DNA of 64,000 nt from Methanoregula sp. Its GTDB lineage: Archaea > Halobacteriota > Methanomicrobia > Methanomicrobiales > Methanospirillaceae. The position numbers and the translations under genes were made by a program. A model generated the notes under the pieces. The model saw only the letters and a program-made list of their open reading frames with translations, ran no database searches and was not told where the DNA came from. Within the stretch, counting starts at the first letter, position 1, and every line of letters begins with the position of its first letter. Below, piece after piece: positions 9,442 to 17,567 of this stretch. The stretch is taken from the NCBI GenBank assembly GCA_028679075.1, contig JAJRCF010000017.1, forward strand, positions 1 to 64,000, read 5' to 3'.

Positions 9442-10407
9442 ATGTCAGAACTTTCACCGTATCTGAAATCCGTCGCACAACAGATCGATCGCATGATCGA
9501 CCGTGATTATGCCGGCAAGGCTGGTGAACTGAACAAGGCGTCCGCCCACCTCCTTACAGCAGGAGGCAAGCGCCTGCGCCCCGCTGTCGTCATGCTTGCG
9601 GCAGATGCGGTGAAACCGGGCAGCTCGCGGGATCTCATGCAGGCCGCCCTTGCCCTTGAAGTGACCCACACCTTCACGCTGATCCACGACGACATCATGG
9701 ACGACGACAACCTGCGCCGCGGCGTACCGACCGTGCACACGAAGTGGGACATGCCCACCGGCATCCTTGCCGGCGATGTGCTGTACTCGCGGGCTTTCGA
9801 GCACATCAGCCTCGTGACGGCAAAGGACGATACAAAGGTCCGTGCCATCACGATGCTCGCCCGTGCCTGCGCCGACATCTGCGAGGGCCAGCACATGGAC
9901 ATGTCCTTCGAGCACCGCACCGACGTAACGGAAGCCGAGTACATGGAGATGGTGCGGATGAAGACCGGCGTCCTCTATGCCGCTGCCGCAGGGATCGGGG
10001 CCACGCTTGCCGGCGGTACTGAAGCACAGGTTGAGGCACTTTACACCTTCGGCCAGAATACCGGCATCGCGTTCCAGATCCAGGACGACCTTATCGACCT
10101 CCTCACTCCTTCCGACAAGAGCGGGAAGGACCAGGCATCGGACCTCCGCGAGGGCAAGCAGACCCTCATCATGATCAAGGCGCGGGAGAAGGGTCTTGAC
10201 CTGAAGAAATACCAGCGTGACCTTTCCCCCGCCGATATCAGTACGGCGATCCGGGAACTGAACGAGGCTGGCGTAATACCTGAGGTGAAGAAGATCGCCG
10301 CAGATCTGGTCGCTGACAGCAACCGGCACCTCTCGATCCTCCCGGCCTCAAAGGAACGGCAGCTCTTAATGGACGTTGGCGAGTTCTTCGTTACCCGGAG
10401 TCATTAG
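9442..10407 (+). CDS. idsA: Short-chain isoprenyl diphosphate synthase (FPP/GGPP synthase)
   Basis: Chain-elongating prenyltransferase that supplies geranylgeranyl diphosphate for archaeol. The 321 residues show the GGKRLRP motif (41-47), the first aspartate-rich motif DDIMDDDN starting at D83, and the second motif FQIQDDLIDL followed by the DKSGKDQ segment. Exact chain length cannot be told by eye. Both a C15/C20 bifunctional enzyme and a dedicated C20 enzyme are plausible. It starts 12 nt after the RNase J gene and is followed directly by gltX. Confidence 0.94.
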   Translation: MSELSPYLKSVAQQIDRMIDRDYAGKAGELNKASAHLLTAGGKRLRPAVVMLAADAVKPGSSRDLMQAALALEVTHTFTLIHDDIMDDDNLRRGVPTVHTKWDMPTGILAGDVLYSRAFEHISLVTAKDDTKVRAITMLARACADICEGQHMDMSFEHRTDVTEAEYMEMVRMKTGVLYAAAAGIGATLAGGTEAQVEALYTFGQNTGIAFQIQDDLIDLLTPSDKSGKDQASDLREGKQTLIMIKAREKGLDLKKYQRDLSPADISTAIRELNEAGVIPEVKKIAADLVADSNRHLSILPASKERQLLMDVGEFFVTRSH

Positions 10408-10408
10408 A

Positions 10409-12100
10409 ATGGCAGGGGACGATCCAAAGGAACTCCTCTTTTTGTGTGCACTCCAGAACGCGGTGAAGCATGGCGGCGTGCCACAGGCAGGCGCGGTCAT
10501 CGGCATGGTGATGGGTGCCCACCCGGAGCTCCGGAGCCGGGCAAAGGAGGTCTCGGCCCTTGCAAAGGAAGCAATCGCGGACGTGGCCAGACTCTCTCCT
10601 GAAGAGCGGGTCGCAACGCTCCAGTCAAGGGCGCCGGAAATGATCACGGCACTCTCGGAGAAACACGAGAAGAAGACGGGGCTTCCGGATCTTGAGGGAG
10701 CAGAAAAGGGGGTCGTGATGCGGTTTGCCCCGAACCCCTCCGGGCCACTCCATATCGGCCATGCCCGGGCAGCAGCGCTCAACGATGCCTACGTGAAGCA
10801 GTACGGCGGGAGGTACATCCTCCGGATCGAGGACACCGATCCGAAGCGCGTTGATCCTGAGGCTTACGCGACCGTGCAGGAAGATATCAGGTGGCTGGGT
10901 CTCGGGATCACCGAGGTCGTTACCCAGAGCGACCGGCTCCCGGTCTACTACGATCTCTGCAAACAGCTGATCGAACGGGGAGGAGCCTATGTCTGTACCT
11001 GCGACAACGAGCACTTCAAGGAGCTCAAGCAGCACAAGACCGCCTGCCCGTGTCGCAGCCAGCCTGTTGAGAAGAGCCTTGAACTCTGGCAGAAGATGCT
11101 CGACCACGGTTTTAAGGAGGGCGAGGCATCGGTCCGGATCAGGACCGACCTCAACCACCCCGATCCGGCCATGCGGGACTTCCCCGCGTTCCGGATCCTT
11201 GATTCCCCACCGCACCCGAAGGTGAAGGCGCACGTGTACCCGCTGATGAACTTCTCGGTAGTGGCGGACGACCACCTGCTCGGGGTCACGCACGTGATCC
11301 GGGGCAAGGACCATATCGCCAATACCCGGCGGCAGCGCTTCATCTACGACCACTTCGGATGGACGGTGCCGGTGTACCGGCACTATGGCCGGATGGGGAT
11401 CGAGGGCGTTGTCCTCTCAACATCCCAGATGCGGGCAGGGATCAACGAAGGTACCTACTCCGGCTGGGACGATATCCGGCTCGGCACTCTCCGTGCCCTT
11501 GCCCGGCGGGGGATCTTACCTGAAGCAGTGAAGAACGCGATGATCGCGATCGGTATCGGCGACGTGGACATCTCTTTCTCGTGGGACAACCTGTACGCGG
11601 AGAACAAAAAACTCGTTGACCCGACCGCGAACCGGTACTTCTTCGTGCCGGACCCGGTCGAGGCACGCATTGAGGGAGCACCGGCGCACACTGCCCACGC
11701 GATGCTCCACCCGAGCGATGCAGCCCGCGGGTCACGCACGCTGGAGTTCACCGGCACCGCCCTCCTCCCGAAGGCCGAACTGGTACCCGGGACTGCCATG
11801 CTCCGGTTAAAAGACCTCTTCAACGTGAAGATCGCGTGGAACGGCGACACCCCCTCGTTCTCGTACGGTGGCGACTCGCTGGCCGATGCCCGGGCGGCCA
11901 AAGCCCATATCGTCCAGTGGCTGCCGGCACAGGCAACCGTTCCCGGTACGCTCCTGACGCAGGAAGGGGAGATAAAAGGGGCCTGCGAACCGGCTGTCAG
12001 GGCTGAGCTCGGCAAGGTTGTCCAGTTCGAGCGGGTCGGCTTTGTGAAGATCGATACCGTTGGTGTGGATGGGGTACGGGCGTACTTCACGCATAAATAA
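10409..12100 (+). CDS. gltX: Glutamyl-tRNA synthetase (archaeal, non-discriminating type)
   Basis: Charges tRNA-Glu. In archaea the non-discriminating form also makes Glu-tRNA-Gln for the amidotransferase. The 563 residues have an archaeal N-terminal extension of about 100 aa, then the HIGH motif (PSGPLHIGHAR, H115-H118), RIEDTDPKR, and a degenerate KMSKS-like loop (VVLSTSQM). The beta-barrel anticodon domain resembles GlnRS, as is normal for archaea. ATG 10409 starts 1 nt after the prenyl synthase stop; an upstream in-frame start lies inside that gene and is rejected. Confidence 0.95.
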   Translation: MAGDDPKELLFLCALQNAVKHGGVPQAGAVIGMVMGAHPELRSRAKEVSALAKEAIADVARLSPEERVATLQSRAPEMITALSEKHEKKTGLPDLEGAEKGVVMRFAPNPSGPLHIGHARAAALNDAYVKQYGGRYILRIEDTDPKRVDPEAYATVQEDIRWLGLGITEVVTQSDRLPVYYDLCKQLIERGGAYVCTCDNEHFKELKQHKTACPCRSQPVEKSLELWQKMLDHGFKEGEASVRIRTDLNHPDPAMRDFPAFRILDSPPHPKVKAHVYPLMNFSVVADDHLLGVTHVIRGKDHIANTRRQRFIYDHFGWTVPVYRHYGRMGIEGVVLSTSQMRAGINEGTYSGWDDIRLGTLRALARRGILPEAVKNAMIAIGIGDVDISFSWDNLYAENKKLVDPTANRYFFVPDPVEARIEGAPAHTAHAMLHPSDAARGSRTLEFTGTALLPKAELVPGTAMLRLKDLFNVKIAWNGDTPSFSYGGDSLADARAAKAHIVQWLPAQATVPGTLLTQEGEIKGACEPAVRAELGKVVQFERVGFVKIDTVGVDGVRAYFTHK

Positions 12101-12528
12101 TCATTTTCACCCATTTTTCCGCAGTCCGGTTTGGTTGGACGGGAACGAACCATTCCCAGATGGTCCATGCGCGAATGCGATCGTGTTTTCGATCGTGCCC
12201 GCGTCTCGCGAAATTTTTTTATCGACCCTTCACCCCCTGCCCGGATTTTTTCAGGCAGGGTCCGGCCAATCCGGTCCGGTACTCACGCCGGAGAAGAGAA
12301 AAAATTGTAGGATACACTACCAGGTTGTAGGATAATTATCCGATAATCGCCTCACAAACTTACACCCTCCGATCGCGATTGAAAATGTTTCAGCAGGGTC
12401 AGGGCCTTGCAACATTGGAGGTGCTTGGACATTATCCGTCTCTTTCATGAGATGGTGCCCTCTATCAGGAAATCTGGTGTAGCTCCCTCACTTTTTTCAT
12501 CATCCGCGTCCTATGTGTACAAGCATAT
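12101..12528 (+). other. Intergenic region downstream of gltX and upstream of the CDF gene
   Basis: 428 nt without a convincing gene. It holds two T-runs on the plus strand (12114-12118 and 12214-12220) that probably terminate gltX transcription. It also holds a repeated TTGTAGGATA element listed separately. No tRNA or other recognisable RNA was seen. Confidence 0.5.
12305..12341. repeat. Direct repeat TTGTAGGATA x2 plus palindrome GGATAATTATCC
   Basis: TTGTAGGATA occurs at 12305-12314 and 12325-12334, exactly 20 bp (two helical turns) apart. The second copy runs into the perfect 12-bp palindrome GGATAATTATCC (12330-12341). The phasing suggests a binding site for a dimeric or tandem regulator upstream of the CDF gene, about 190 bp before its ATG. 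This is inference, and no regulator is identified. Confidence 0.45.
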
Positions 12529-13440
12529 ATGACAGGCGGTGAGATCGTGAACGGTGCAGAGGGTGCTAAAGAGTCCCGCGAAAAGCTCGTCTTTCACGGT
12601 CTCTGCGTGGATTTTCTTATCCTTGTCCCGGAGACCATTGCCGTCATCCTCTCCGGGTCTGCTGCGCTCTTGTCCGATGTCTTCAAATATGCAAATGAGG
12701 TCCTCGCCACCCTCTTTGCTCTCATGATCATCAGAAGGATGAAAGCCGGCGGGAAGTTCACCTACGATTACGGCATGGGAAAATTCGAGACCCTGACCCG
12801 GATCATCACGGGTGGCGTGATGGTCGTCTCCATCTGTATCCTCGTCCTCTTTACTATCCAGCGGCTCCTGCATCCCGAGGCATTCGAGATGGTTGCCGCA
12901 TATATCGGTATCCCGCTCATGCTCATCGCAAGCATTGCCGATTACCACCACTGGCATACCTATAAGAACCGTTCAAAACAGGATCCCTCCCCGATCATGG
13001 AGTCGCAGTGGCGCCTGCGGAGGGCCAAGACATTCTCCAATCTCCTTCTCCTCTTTGCGCTGTCGCTATCAGTTCTCTGCATCCAGTACGAATGGGCGCA
13101 TTATATCGACCCGATCGTCTCCTTCATCATCATCGGCTTCCTCCTGTTTGCCGGGTACCGCGAGTTCTCCTCCTCCCTTCCGGACCTCTTTGACAAGACC
13201 CTTGATGAGGAACTCCAGATTGTCATCCTCCATGAACTTGCCTCCTCGTTTGACAAGTACAGTGAGTTCCACGGCGTCCGCTCACGCCGGTCCGGCAGCA
13301 GGATCTACATCGAGATCTTCCTCGGGTTTGACCCGGAACAGAGGATGGGCGATGTCCAGGACTTTGCCATCTCCCTGAAACGGTCCTTAGAGTCCAGGAT
13401 CGCGGGCAGCGTGGTCTCCGTTGTCCTAAGCCAAGACTGA
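12529..13440 (+). CDS. CDF-family cation-efflux-like membrane protein with altered metal site
   Basis: Shows the cation diffusion facilitator layout: about six membrane spans in the first 200 residues and a soluble C-terminal domain (about 205-303). Family landmarks are SGSAALLSDVFKYANE in TM2 and YDYGMGKFETL after it. The usual zinc ligands look replaced. Where TM2 normally has H and D (pattern DxxHxxxD) this protein has K53 and E57, and where TM5 has HxxxD it has K167 and N171. It may move another ion, use a different mechanism, or have lost transport. Start ATG 12529. Confidence 0.75.
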   Translation: MTGGEIVNGAEGAKESREKLVFHGLCVDFLILVPETIAVILSGSAALLSDVFKYANEVLATLFALMIIRRMKAGGKFTYDYGMGKFETLTRIITGGVMVVSICILVLFTIQRLLHPEAFEMVAAYIGIPLMLIASIADYHHWHTYKNRSKQDPSPIMESQWRLRRAKTFSNLLLLFALSLSVLCIQYEWAHYIDPIVSFIIIGFLLFAGYREFSSSLPDLFDKTLDEELQIVILHELASSFDKYSEFHGVRSRRSGSRIYIEIFLGFDPEQRMGDVQDFAISLKRSLESRIAGSVVSVVLSQD

Positions 13441-13518
13441 ACCCGGGAGTGCCTCCAGGAAAGAGATCAGTGCACTATACGGGTCTGAAGAAAATAGCCC
13501 GCCAGCCGCGCCGGACTG

Positions 13519-14106
13519 TTACGGTACTACTCTGACCAGTTGCTCCAGTGCTGCAATCCAGACTGCTTTTGCCTCGTCCCTGTCCATGCCCATCAGGACA
13601 TCCATGAGGAGGCCGTTGGCCAGCGCATCGCAGGCAACCGCGAGGACCCGGGGATCGAGCCTGGATGAGATGAGCCCTGTTTCCTGCTGGTGGGCGATGA
13701 AGCGCTCGATCACCCGGATGTCCTCGGTCCGGTCCTGCACGAGCACCAAGCGCAGGTGGTCATTCCGGGTGGCGAGCAGCAGCATCTCGGAGTACAGGCC
13801 GTTGAACTGCGGCACGTAATTCAGCAAGGCATCGAAAAGCGCAGCGCTTCCGTCCCGGATATTCCTGCCCGCATAGGAACGTTCGAGCGTCCCCTTGAAC
13901 TCCTGCCTCGCATGTTCGGCAACTGCGGTAAAGAGGTCCTCCTTGCCGGGGAAGTACTGGTAGAGTGCCGGTTTGGTGACACCAAGGCTCTCCGCAATCT
14001 CCCCCATCGTGGTACCATGGTAGCCTTTCTCGATGAAGAGCGTGAACGCAGCGGCAACGATCTTCTGCTTCACCTCTTCCCTGTATTGCGGGATAATGCG
14101 TGGCAT
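13519..14106 (-). CDS. TetR/AcrR-family transcriptional regulator
   Basis: 195 residues with the typical N-terminal helix-turn-helix: AAFTLFIEKGYHGTTMGEIAESLGVTKPALYQYFPGKEDLF, about 15-55. A helical ligand-binding/dimerisation domain follows. The start is placed at MPRIIPQYREEV; in-frame ATGs lie up to 11 codons upstream. It converges with the CDF gene. A strong inverted repeat 75 nt upstream (14182-14211) is the probable autoregulatory operator. The ligand is unknown. Confidence 0.9.
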   Translation of the reverse strand: MPRIIPQYREEVKQKIVAAAFTLFIEKGYHGTTMGEIAESLGVTKPALYQYFPGKEDLFTAVAEHARQEFKGTLERSYAGRNIRDGSAALFDALLNYVPQFNGLYSEMLLLATRNDHLRLVLVQDRTEDIRVIERFIAHQQETGLISSRLDPRVLAVACDALANGLLMDVLMGMDRDEAKAVWIAALEQLVRVVP

Positions 14107-14181
14107 GGTTCTCCAGTTCATTTCTCGCGCGTGCAGCAAAAAAATTCCTGTCTCGCGTAAATACTCCTAGTACGGTTAAGT

Positions 14182-14211
14182 TACCCGCGGTAAGTTTTAT
14201 ACCTGCGGGTA
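14182..14211. promoter_or_regulatory. Candidate TetR operator (inverted repeat TACCCGC...GCGGGTA)
   Basis: Arms TACCCGCGGTA (14182-14192) and TACC-T-GCGGGTA (14200-14211) form a near-perfect inverted repeat. The outer 7 bp match exactly, and the AT-rich centre AGTTTTA resembles a TATA box. It lies upstream of the divergent-facing tetR gene, the usual place for self-repression. Confidence 0.55.
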
Positions 14212-14350
14212 TTTCACCTTTGTACAGGAACAAGCTGCCGTGCTGAGGAGGCTCACACTCTTATCAGGTGTTTGCAGGTGGCGATCCGGTAATAGCTACG
14301 GGGAAGGGGGTGAGTGATTCCCTGAGGGGAAATACATAAAATCGATGGAA

Positions 14351-14401
14351 TTATATACGTGGCATTCTCAACAATAGTAAGTACCTTGCATAGCAAGATA
14401 C
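14351..14401 (+). promoter_or_regulatory. padR operon promoter: TATA box plus palindrome at the expected transcription start
   Basis: TTATATAC (14351-14358) is a good archaeal TATA box. About 24-30 bp downstream, where transcription should begin, lies GTACCTTGC-ATA-GCAAGATAC (14381-14401), an inverted repeat with one mismatch. A repressor bound there would block initiation. PadR, the first gene of the operon, is the obvious candidate. The leader before the padR ATG would be about 120-135 nt. Confidence 0.55.
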
Positions 14402-14517
14402 TGTGTTAAACACTTGACACGTGCACGCCCGGCACATTTACCCTCTGTACTCTGCCCCGGTACCACAACACTCACCGTACCGGGGACCGGGCATGCCACG
14501 GGCCAGGGAGATATCCC

Positions 14518-14844
14518 ATGAATATCCAGTTCAAAAAAGGTGTACTCGAGATCTGCGTTCTCTCTGTTCTGGCCCGCAAGGACTGCTATGGCTACGAACT
14601 GGTGGGCGAGATCTCAAAACGGATTGATATCTCCGAAGGTACGATCTACCCGCTCCTCCACCGGCTCAAGGATGTCGGGTATGTCACTACCTACCTGCAG
14701 GAATCCGCAGGCGGACCGTCACGGAAATATTACCGGCTGACAGAGGCCGGAAGGAAAGAAGAGCATGAACAAAAGGAAGAATGGATGCGGTTTGCGGCAT
14801 CGGTAAATGCGCTCCTGGAAGGTAAGAACGATGCTGCAGACTGA
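14518..14844 (+). CDS. PadR-family transcriptional regulator
   Basis: 108 residues forming a single winged helix-turn-helix with a C-terminal helix. The family pattern is clear: [28 protein letters not shown], then [18 protein letters not shown] and [17 protein letters not shown]. PadR proteins usually repress their own operon. CAGGGAG precedes ATG 14518. The gene overlaps the next one by 14 nt, and PadR followed by a DUF1700-like membrane protein is a widespread pair. Confidence 0.93.
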   Translation: MNIQFKKGVLEICVLSVLARKDCYGYELVGEISKRIDISEGTIYPLLHRLKDVGYVTTYLQESAGGPSRKYYRLTEAGRKEEHEQKEEWMRFAASVNALLEGKNDAAD

Positions 14845-15424
14845 ACAGGAATTCATCCGTATCCTCCGGAGCCGGCTCGAAGGCACGCTCCCTGAGGAAG
14901 AACTGAACGATATCGTCTCTGATTATGCCGAGCACTTCCGGATCGGAAAGGCAGACGGCCGGTCGGAAGAGGAGCTCTTCTGCTCGCTCGGGTCCCCTGA
15001 TGACGTTGCACGGGAGATCCGTGCTACCCACCTCGTGAAGAAAGCCGAGGACGTGAAGAGCTGTAAAAATATCTTCCATGCGATGCTCGCCACCCTGGGG
15101 CTCGGGCTCTTCAACCTGGTCTTTGTCCTCATACCGTTCATCCTCCTCGTGGTCCTGCTTCTCGTGGTCTTTCTCTTCGGGATCGTCTTTGCGATCGCCG
15201 GGCCTGCTGCGTTCATCTACTCGGTCCTGCAGATCCTGGGTATTCCGGCATTCGCAATCTGGCAGTCGCCCGTGGCAGGAGTGTTCTTCTCTATCGGTAT
15301 CACGACGTTCGGACTCCTGCTCGTGATCGGGGATTACTACCTTGCACGGTTCTTCTACCGCATCGGCATACGCTATCTCAAATGGAATATCAGTGTGATC
15401 ACCGGAACGGAGGATGAAGCATGA
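14831..15424 (+). CDS. DUF1700/HAAS-like membrane protein
   Basis: 197 residues. The N-terminal 65-70 residues are a soluble helical domain ([27 protein letters not shown], then [17 protein letters not shown]) characteristic of HAAS/DUF1700 proteins. About four hydrophobic spans follow between residues 78 and 185. Family members are encoded beside PadR and are thought to act as its partner or as membrane modulators; the exact function is unknown. It overlaps padR and the next gene (ATGA). Confidence 0.8.
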   Translation: MLQTEQEFIRILRSRLEGTLPEEELNDIVSDYAEHFRIGKADGRSEEELFCSLGSPDDVAREIRATHLVKKAEDVKSCKNIFHAMLATLGLGLFNLVFVLIPFILLVVLLLVVFLFGIVFAIAGPAAFIYSVLQILGIPAFAIWQSPVAGVFFSIGITTFGLLLVIGDYYLARFFYRIGIRYLKWNISVITGTEDEA

Positions 15425-16266
15425 GCACTGATGATCAGAAACCCCGGCATCCTCTCTGCATGGCCTGCAACCTCCAGATCGGAGGCATCAGCGCAACCCG
15501 GATTATCCTCTGGCTGGTAGCGCTCACGATCATATCCTTCTTTATAGGATTTGGCATCCTTGCACTCTCCGGGGATTTCCCCCCGCAACCGGGCCAGGCA
15601 GTGTCACCCTTCCGGCACACGACAATTCTTACTCCCAATACAACCGTGATCCCGCTTGACGGGGCTACAGAAGGAGATGTCAGGATTACTCTCGGCGCCG
15701 GGGATCTCTCCCTGCAGGGAGGTGCACCCGCCACGGCACTGATGGAGTCAACGGTCTTTTCAACGGCCGCTGTATGGCAGCCGGAACTGGTACAAGGCAT
15801 CAATGGCTCGGTAAAATCCGTGACCATGACCGAGAAAGGGCACAAGGGAAAGGAGTGGTTTGCGGTAGACTCCCCCAACAACTGGGCGATCTCCTTAAAC
15901 GATCAGGTCCCGTTACGGCTCAGCGTGAATGTCGGGGCAGGTGACAACCTGCTCGATCTTGGTACGCTCAACCTTGAGACCCTGAAAGTCCAGACCGCCG
16001 CAGGTGACACGATCATCGATCTTGGCGGGTACCACGGCGAGCGATACGACGCCGTGATCAATTGCGGTGTCGGCGACCTTACCCTGCGAGTTCCCCGGGA
16101 CAGCAACACCCGTATCAGGGTACACAACGCTCTCGGAGATATCGATAACCGCGGGTTTGTACAGGACGACGATCAGTTCGTGACTGCCGTGTTCAATTCG
16201 TCACAAGCGGTCAATGAGATCACCCTGAACCAGGGTATTGGTTCTCTCACTCTGGAATCAATATGA
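15421..16266 (+). CDS. Membrane-anchored beta-repeat protein (toast-rack/DUF4097-like)
   Basis: 281 residues. A short N-terminal tail with a CMAC motif precedes a membrane span (about 27-50). The extracytoplasmic part is rich in short beta repeats (ITLGAGDLSLQGG, LSVNVGAGDNLLDLGTL, KVQTAAGDTIIDLGG, INCGVGDLTLRVP), the G-x-G-D pattern seen in toast-rack/DUF4097 domains that accompany PadR-DUF1700 modules. No catalytic residues are evident. Translationally coupled on both sides. Confidence 0.7.
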   Translation: MSTDDQKPRHPLCMACNLQIGGISATRIILWLVALTIISFFIGFGILALSGDFPPQPGQAVSPFRHTTILTPNTTVIPLDGATEGDVRITLGAGDLSLQGGAPATALMESTVFSTAAVWQPELVQGINGSVKSVTMTEKGHKGKEWFAVDSPNNWAISLNDQVPLRLSVNVGAGDNLLDLGTLNLETLKVQTAAGDTIIDLGGYHGERYDAVINCGVGDLTLRVPRDSNTRIRVHNALGDIDNRGFVQDDDQFVTAVFNSSQAVNEITLNQGIGSLTLESI

Positions 16267-17567
16267 ACGAATATGGAAATAACCGGAATGAAATCATGAA
16301 AAAATTCAGCACGATCATCGCCCTCATAGTCCTGTTCGGACTCATGGTCCTGCTGGTGTCCCCGGCCCATGCCGCCGATGCACCGACAGTAACGATCACC
16401 AGTTACACGGTCTCTCCATCGGTAATGATGCCGGACAGTCTCGGGACGATCACGGTCGTACTCAAGAACACCGCCGGCAGTGCCAGTGTCGTCGAGAAAT
16501 CCGGAAAACTCTCCGCTGACGATTACACGGTTGTCAAGACCACGGACATGACGGTCAACATCGAGAATGTCCATCTCGAGGGAAACGGTATTACCGTCCT
16601 GACCAAGGACTATGACAATGTCGGGAGCATCGGCCCGGGCCAGTCCATCCCTGTCACCTTCTCGTTTAAGGCCCCGTCGAACAACGGGCTCTATTACCCG
16701 GAAGTCTGGATTGATGCCAAAGGAGCAAGCAGCTCAAAATACCCGATCCCGGTCAATGTCAACACCGCTCTCGGTATCCAGAAGACGGCCGTCCTGATCA
16801 TGGACAGCACCCTGACCGGCAGCCAGAACCCGGGGGACGAGATCCCGGTCACCGTGACAGTCCAAAACTCCGGTGAGATGCTGGCGTCTGATGTCACCCT
16901 GAAGATAGAGAACGTCAGCAGCGCCATGGTTGCCCCAAAGAATACTGACCTGTATCACCTCGGCACGATCCAGGCGGGAGAGAACAAGACTGCCCAGGTC
17001 GTCCTCCTCTCCGATAAGAAAATGTCCGCCGGCCTGGTAAAAGTTCCCGTGACCATCCAGTACAGCGCCATCGACGGTACAGTCAAGACCCAGACCACCA
17101 GCATCGATATCCTGTTCCTGGGCAAGGCCGAGCTCGGTTTTGTGTCGGTAGACACCAACCCCACGCGGCTTACCCAGGATACTCCGTTCGATCTTACGGT
17201 CCGGATCGAGAATACCGGCACCGGTGAGGCAAAGCAGGTCTCGGCAAAGATCGACCTGCCGGCCGAAGGTACTAAAGAAGCATTCATCGGAAAGATCAAA
17301 CCGGGCAACGATGCCCCGGCCATTTTCCTGCTCGAAGGCATGAAGGGAGGGAACCACCCCTACAACCTGACGATTGTTTATACCGACGATATGGGGTCCC
17401 ACGCGCTTACCCGGCAGATGGACATGCGGGTCCCGCCAGCGGACAGTTCCGGGACGATCATCCTCGGGCTCATTATCCTCGGCATTCTCGGCTTCCTTGC
17501 CTACCGGTACTGGTACCTGCCTACGAAGAATGATGACGGAAACTTCCCATGGGTAAAAAAGAATTAA
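16263..17567 (+). CDS. Secreted, C-terminally anchored CARDB/COG1361-type surface protein
   Basis: 434 residues from ATG 16263, which overlaps the previous stop; ATG 16296 (MKKFSTIIALIV) is an alternative start giving a more standard signal peptide. The signal sequence ends near AHAADA. Two or three Ig-like segments follow (VVLKNTAGS, VTVTVQNSGEM, LTVRIENTGTG are CARDB-type strands). A C-terminal span (about 398-418) and basic tail anchor it. It is encoded with an ABC permease and ATPase, so it probably acts as the extracytoplasmic partner of that transporter. Confidence 0.75.
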   Translation: MNEYGNNRNEIMKKFSTIIALIVLFGLMVLLVSPAHAADAPTVTITSYTVSPSVMMPDSLGTITVVLKNTAGSASVVEKSGKLSADDYTVVKTTDMTVNIENVHLEGNGITVLTKDYDNVGSIGPGQSIPVTFSFKAPSNNGLYYPEVWIDAKGASSSKYPIPVNVNTALGIQKTAVLIMDSTLTGSQNPGDEIPVTVTVQNSGEMLASDVTLKIENVSSAMVAPKNTDLYHLGTIQAGENKTAQVVLLSDKKMSAGLVKVPVTIQYSAIDGTVKTQTTSIDILFLGKAELGFVSVDTNPTRLTQDTPFDLTVRIENTGTGEAKQVSAKIDLPAEGTKEAFIGKIKPGNDAPAIFLLEGMKGGNHPYNLTIVYTDDMGSHALTRQMDMRVPPADSSGTIILGLIILGILGFLAYRYWYLPTKNDDGNFPWVKKN

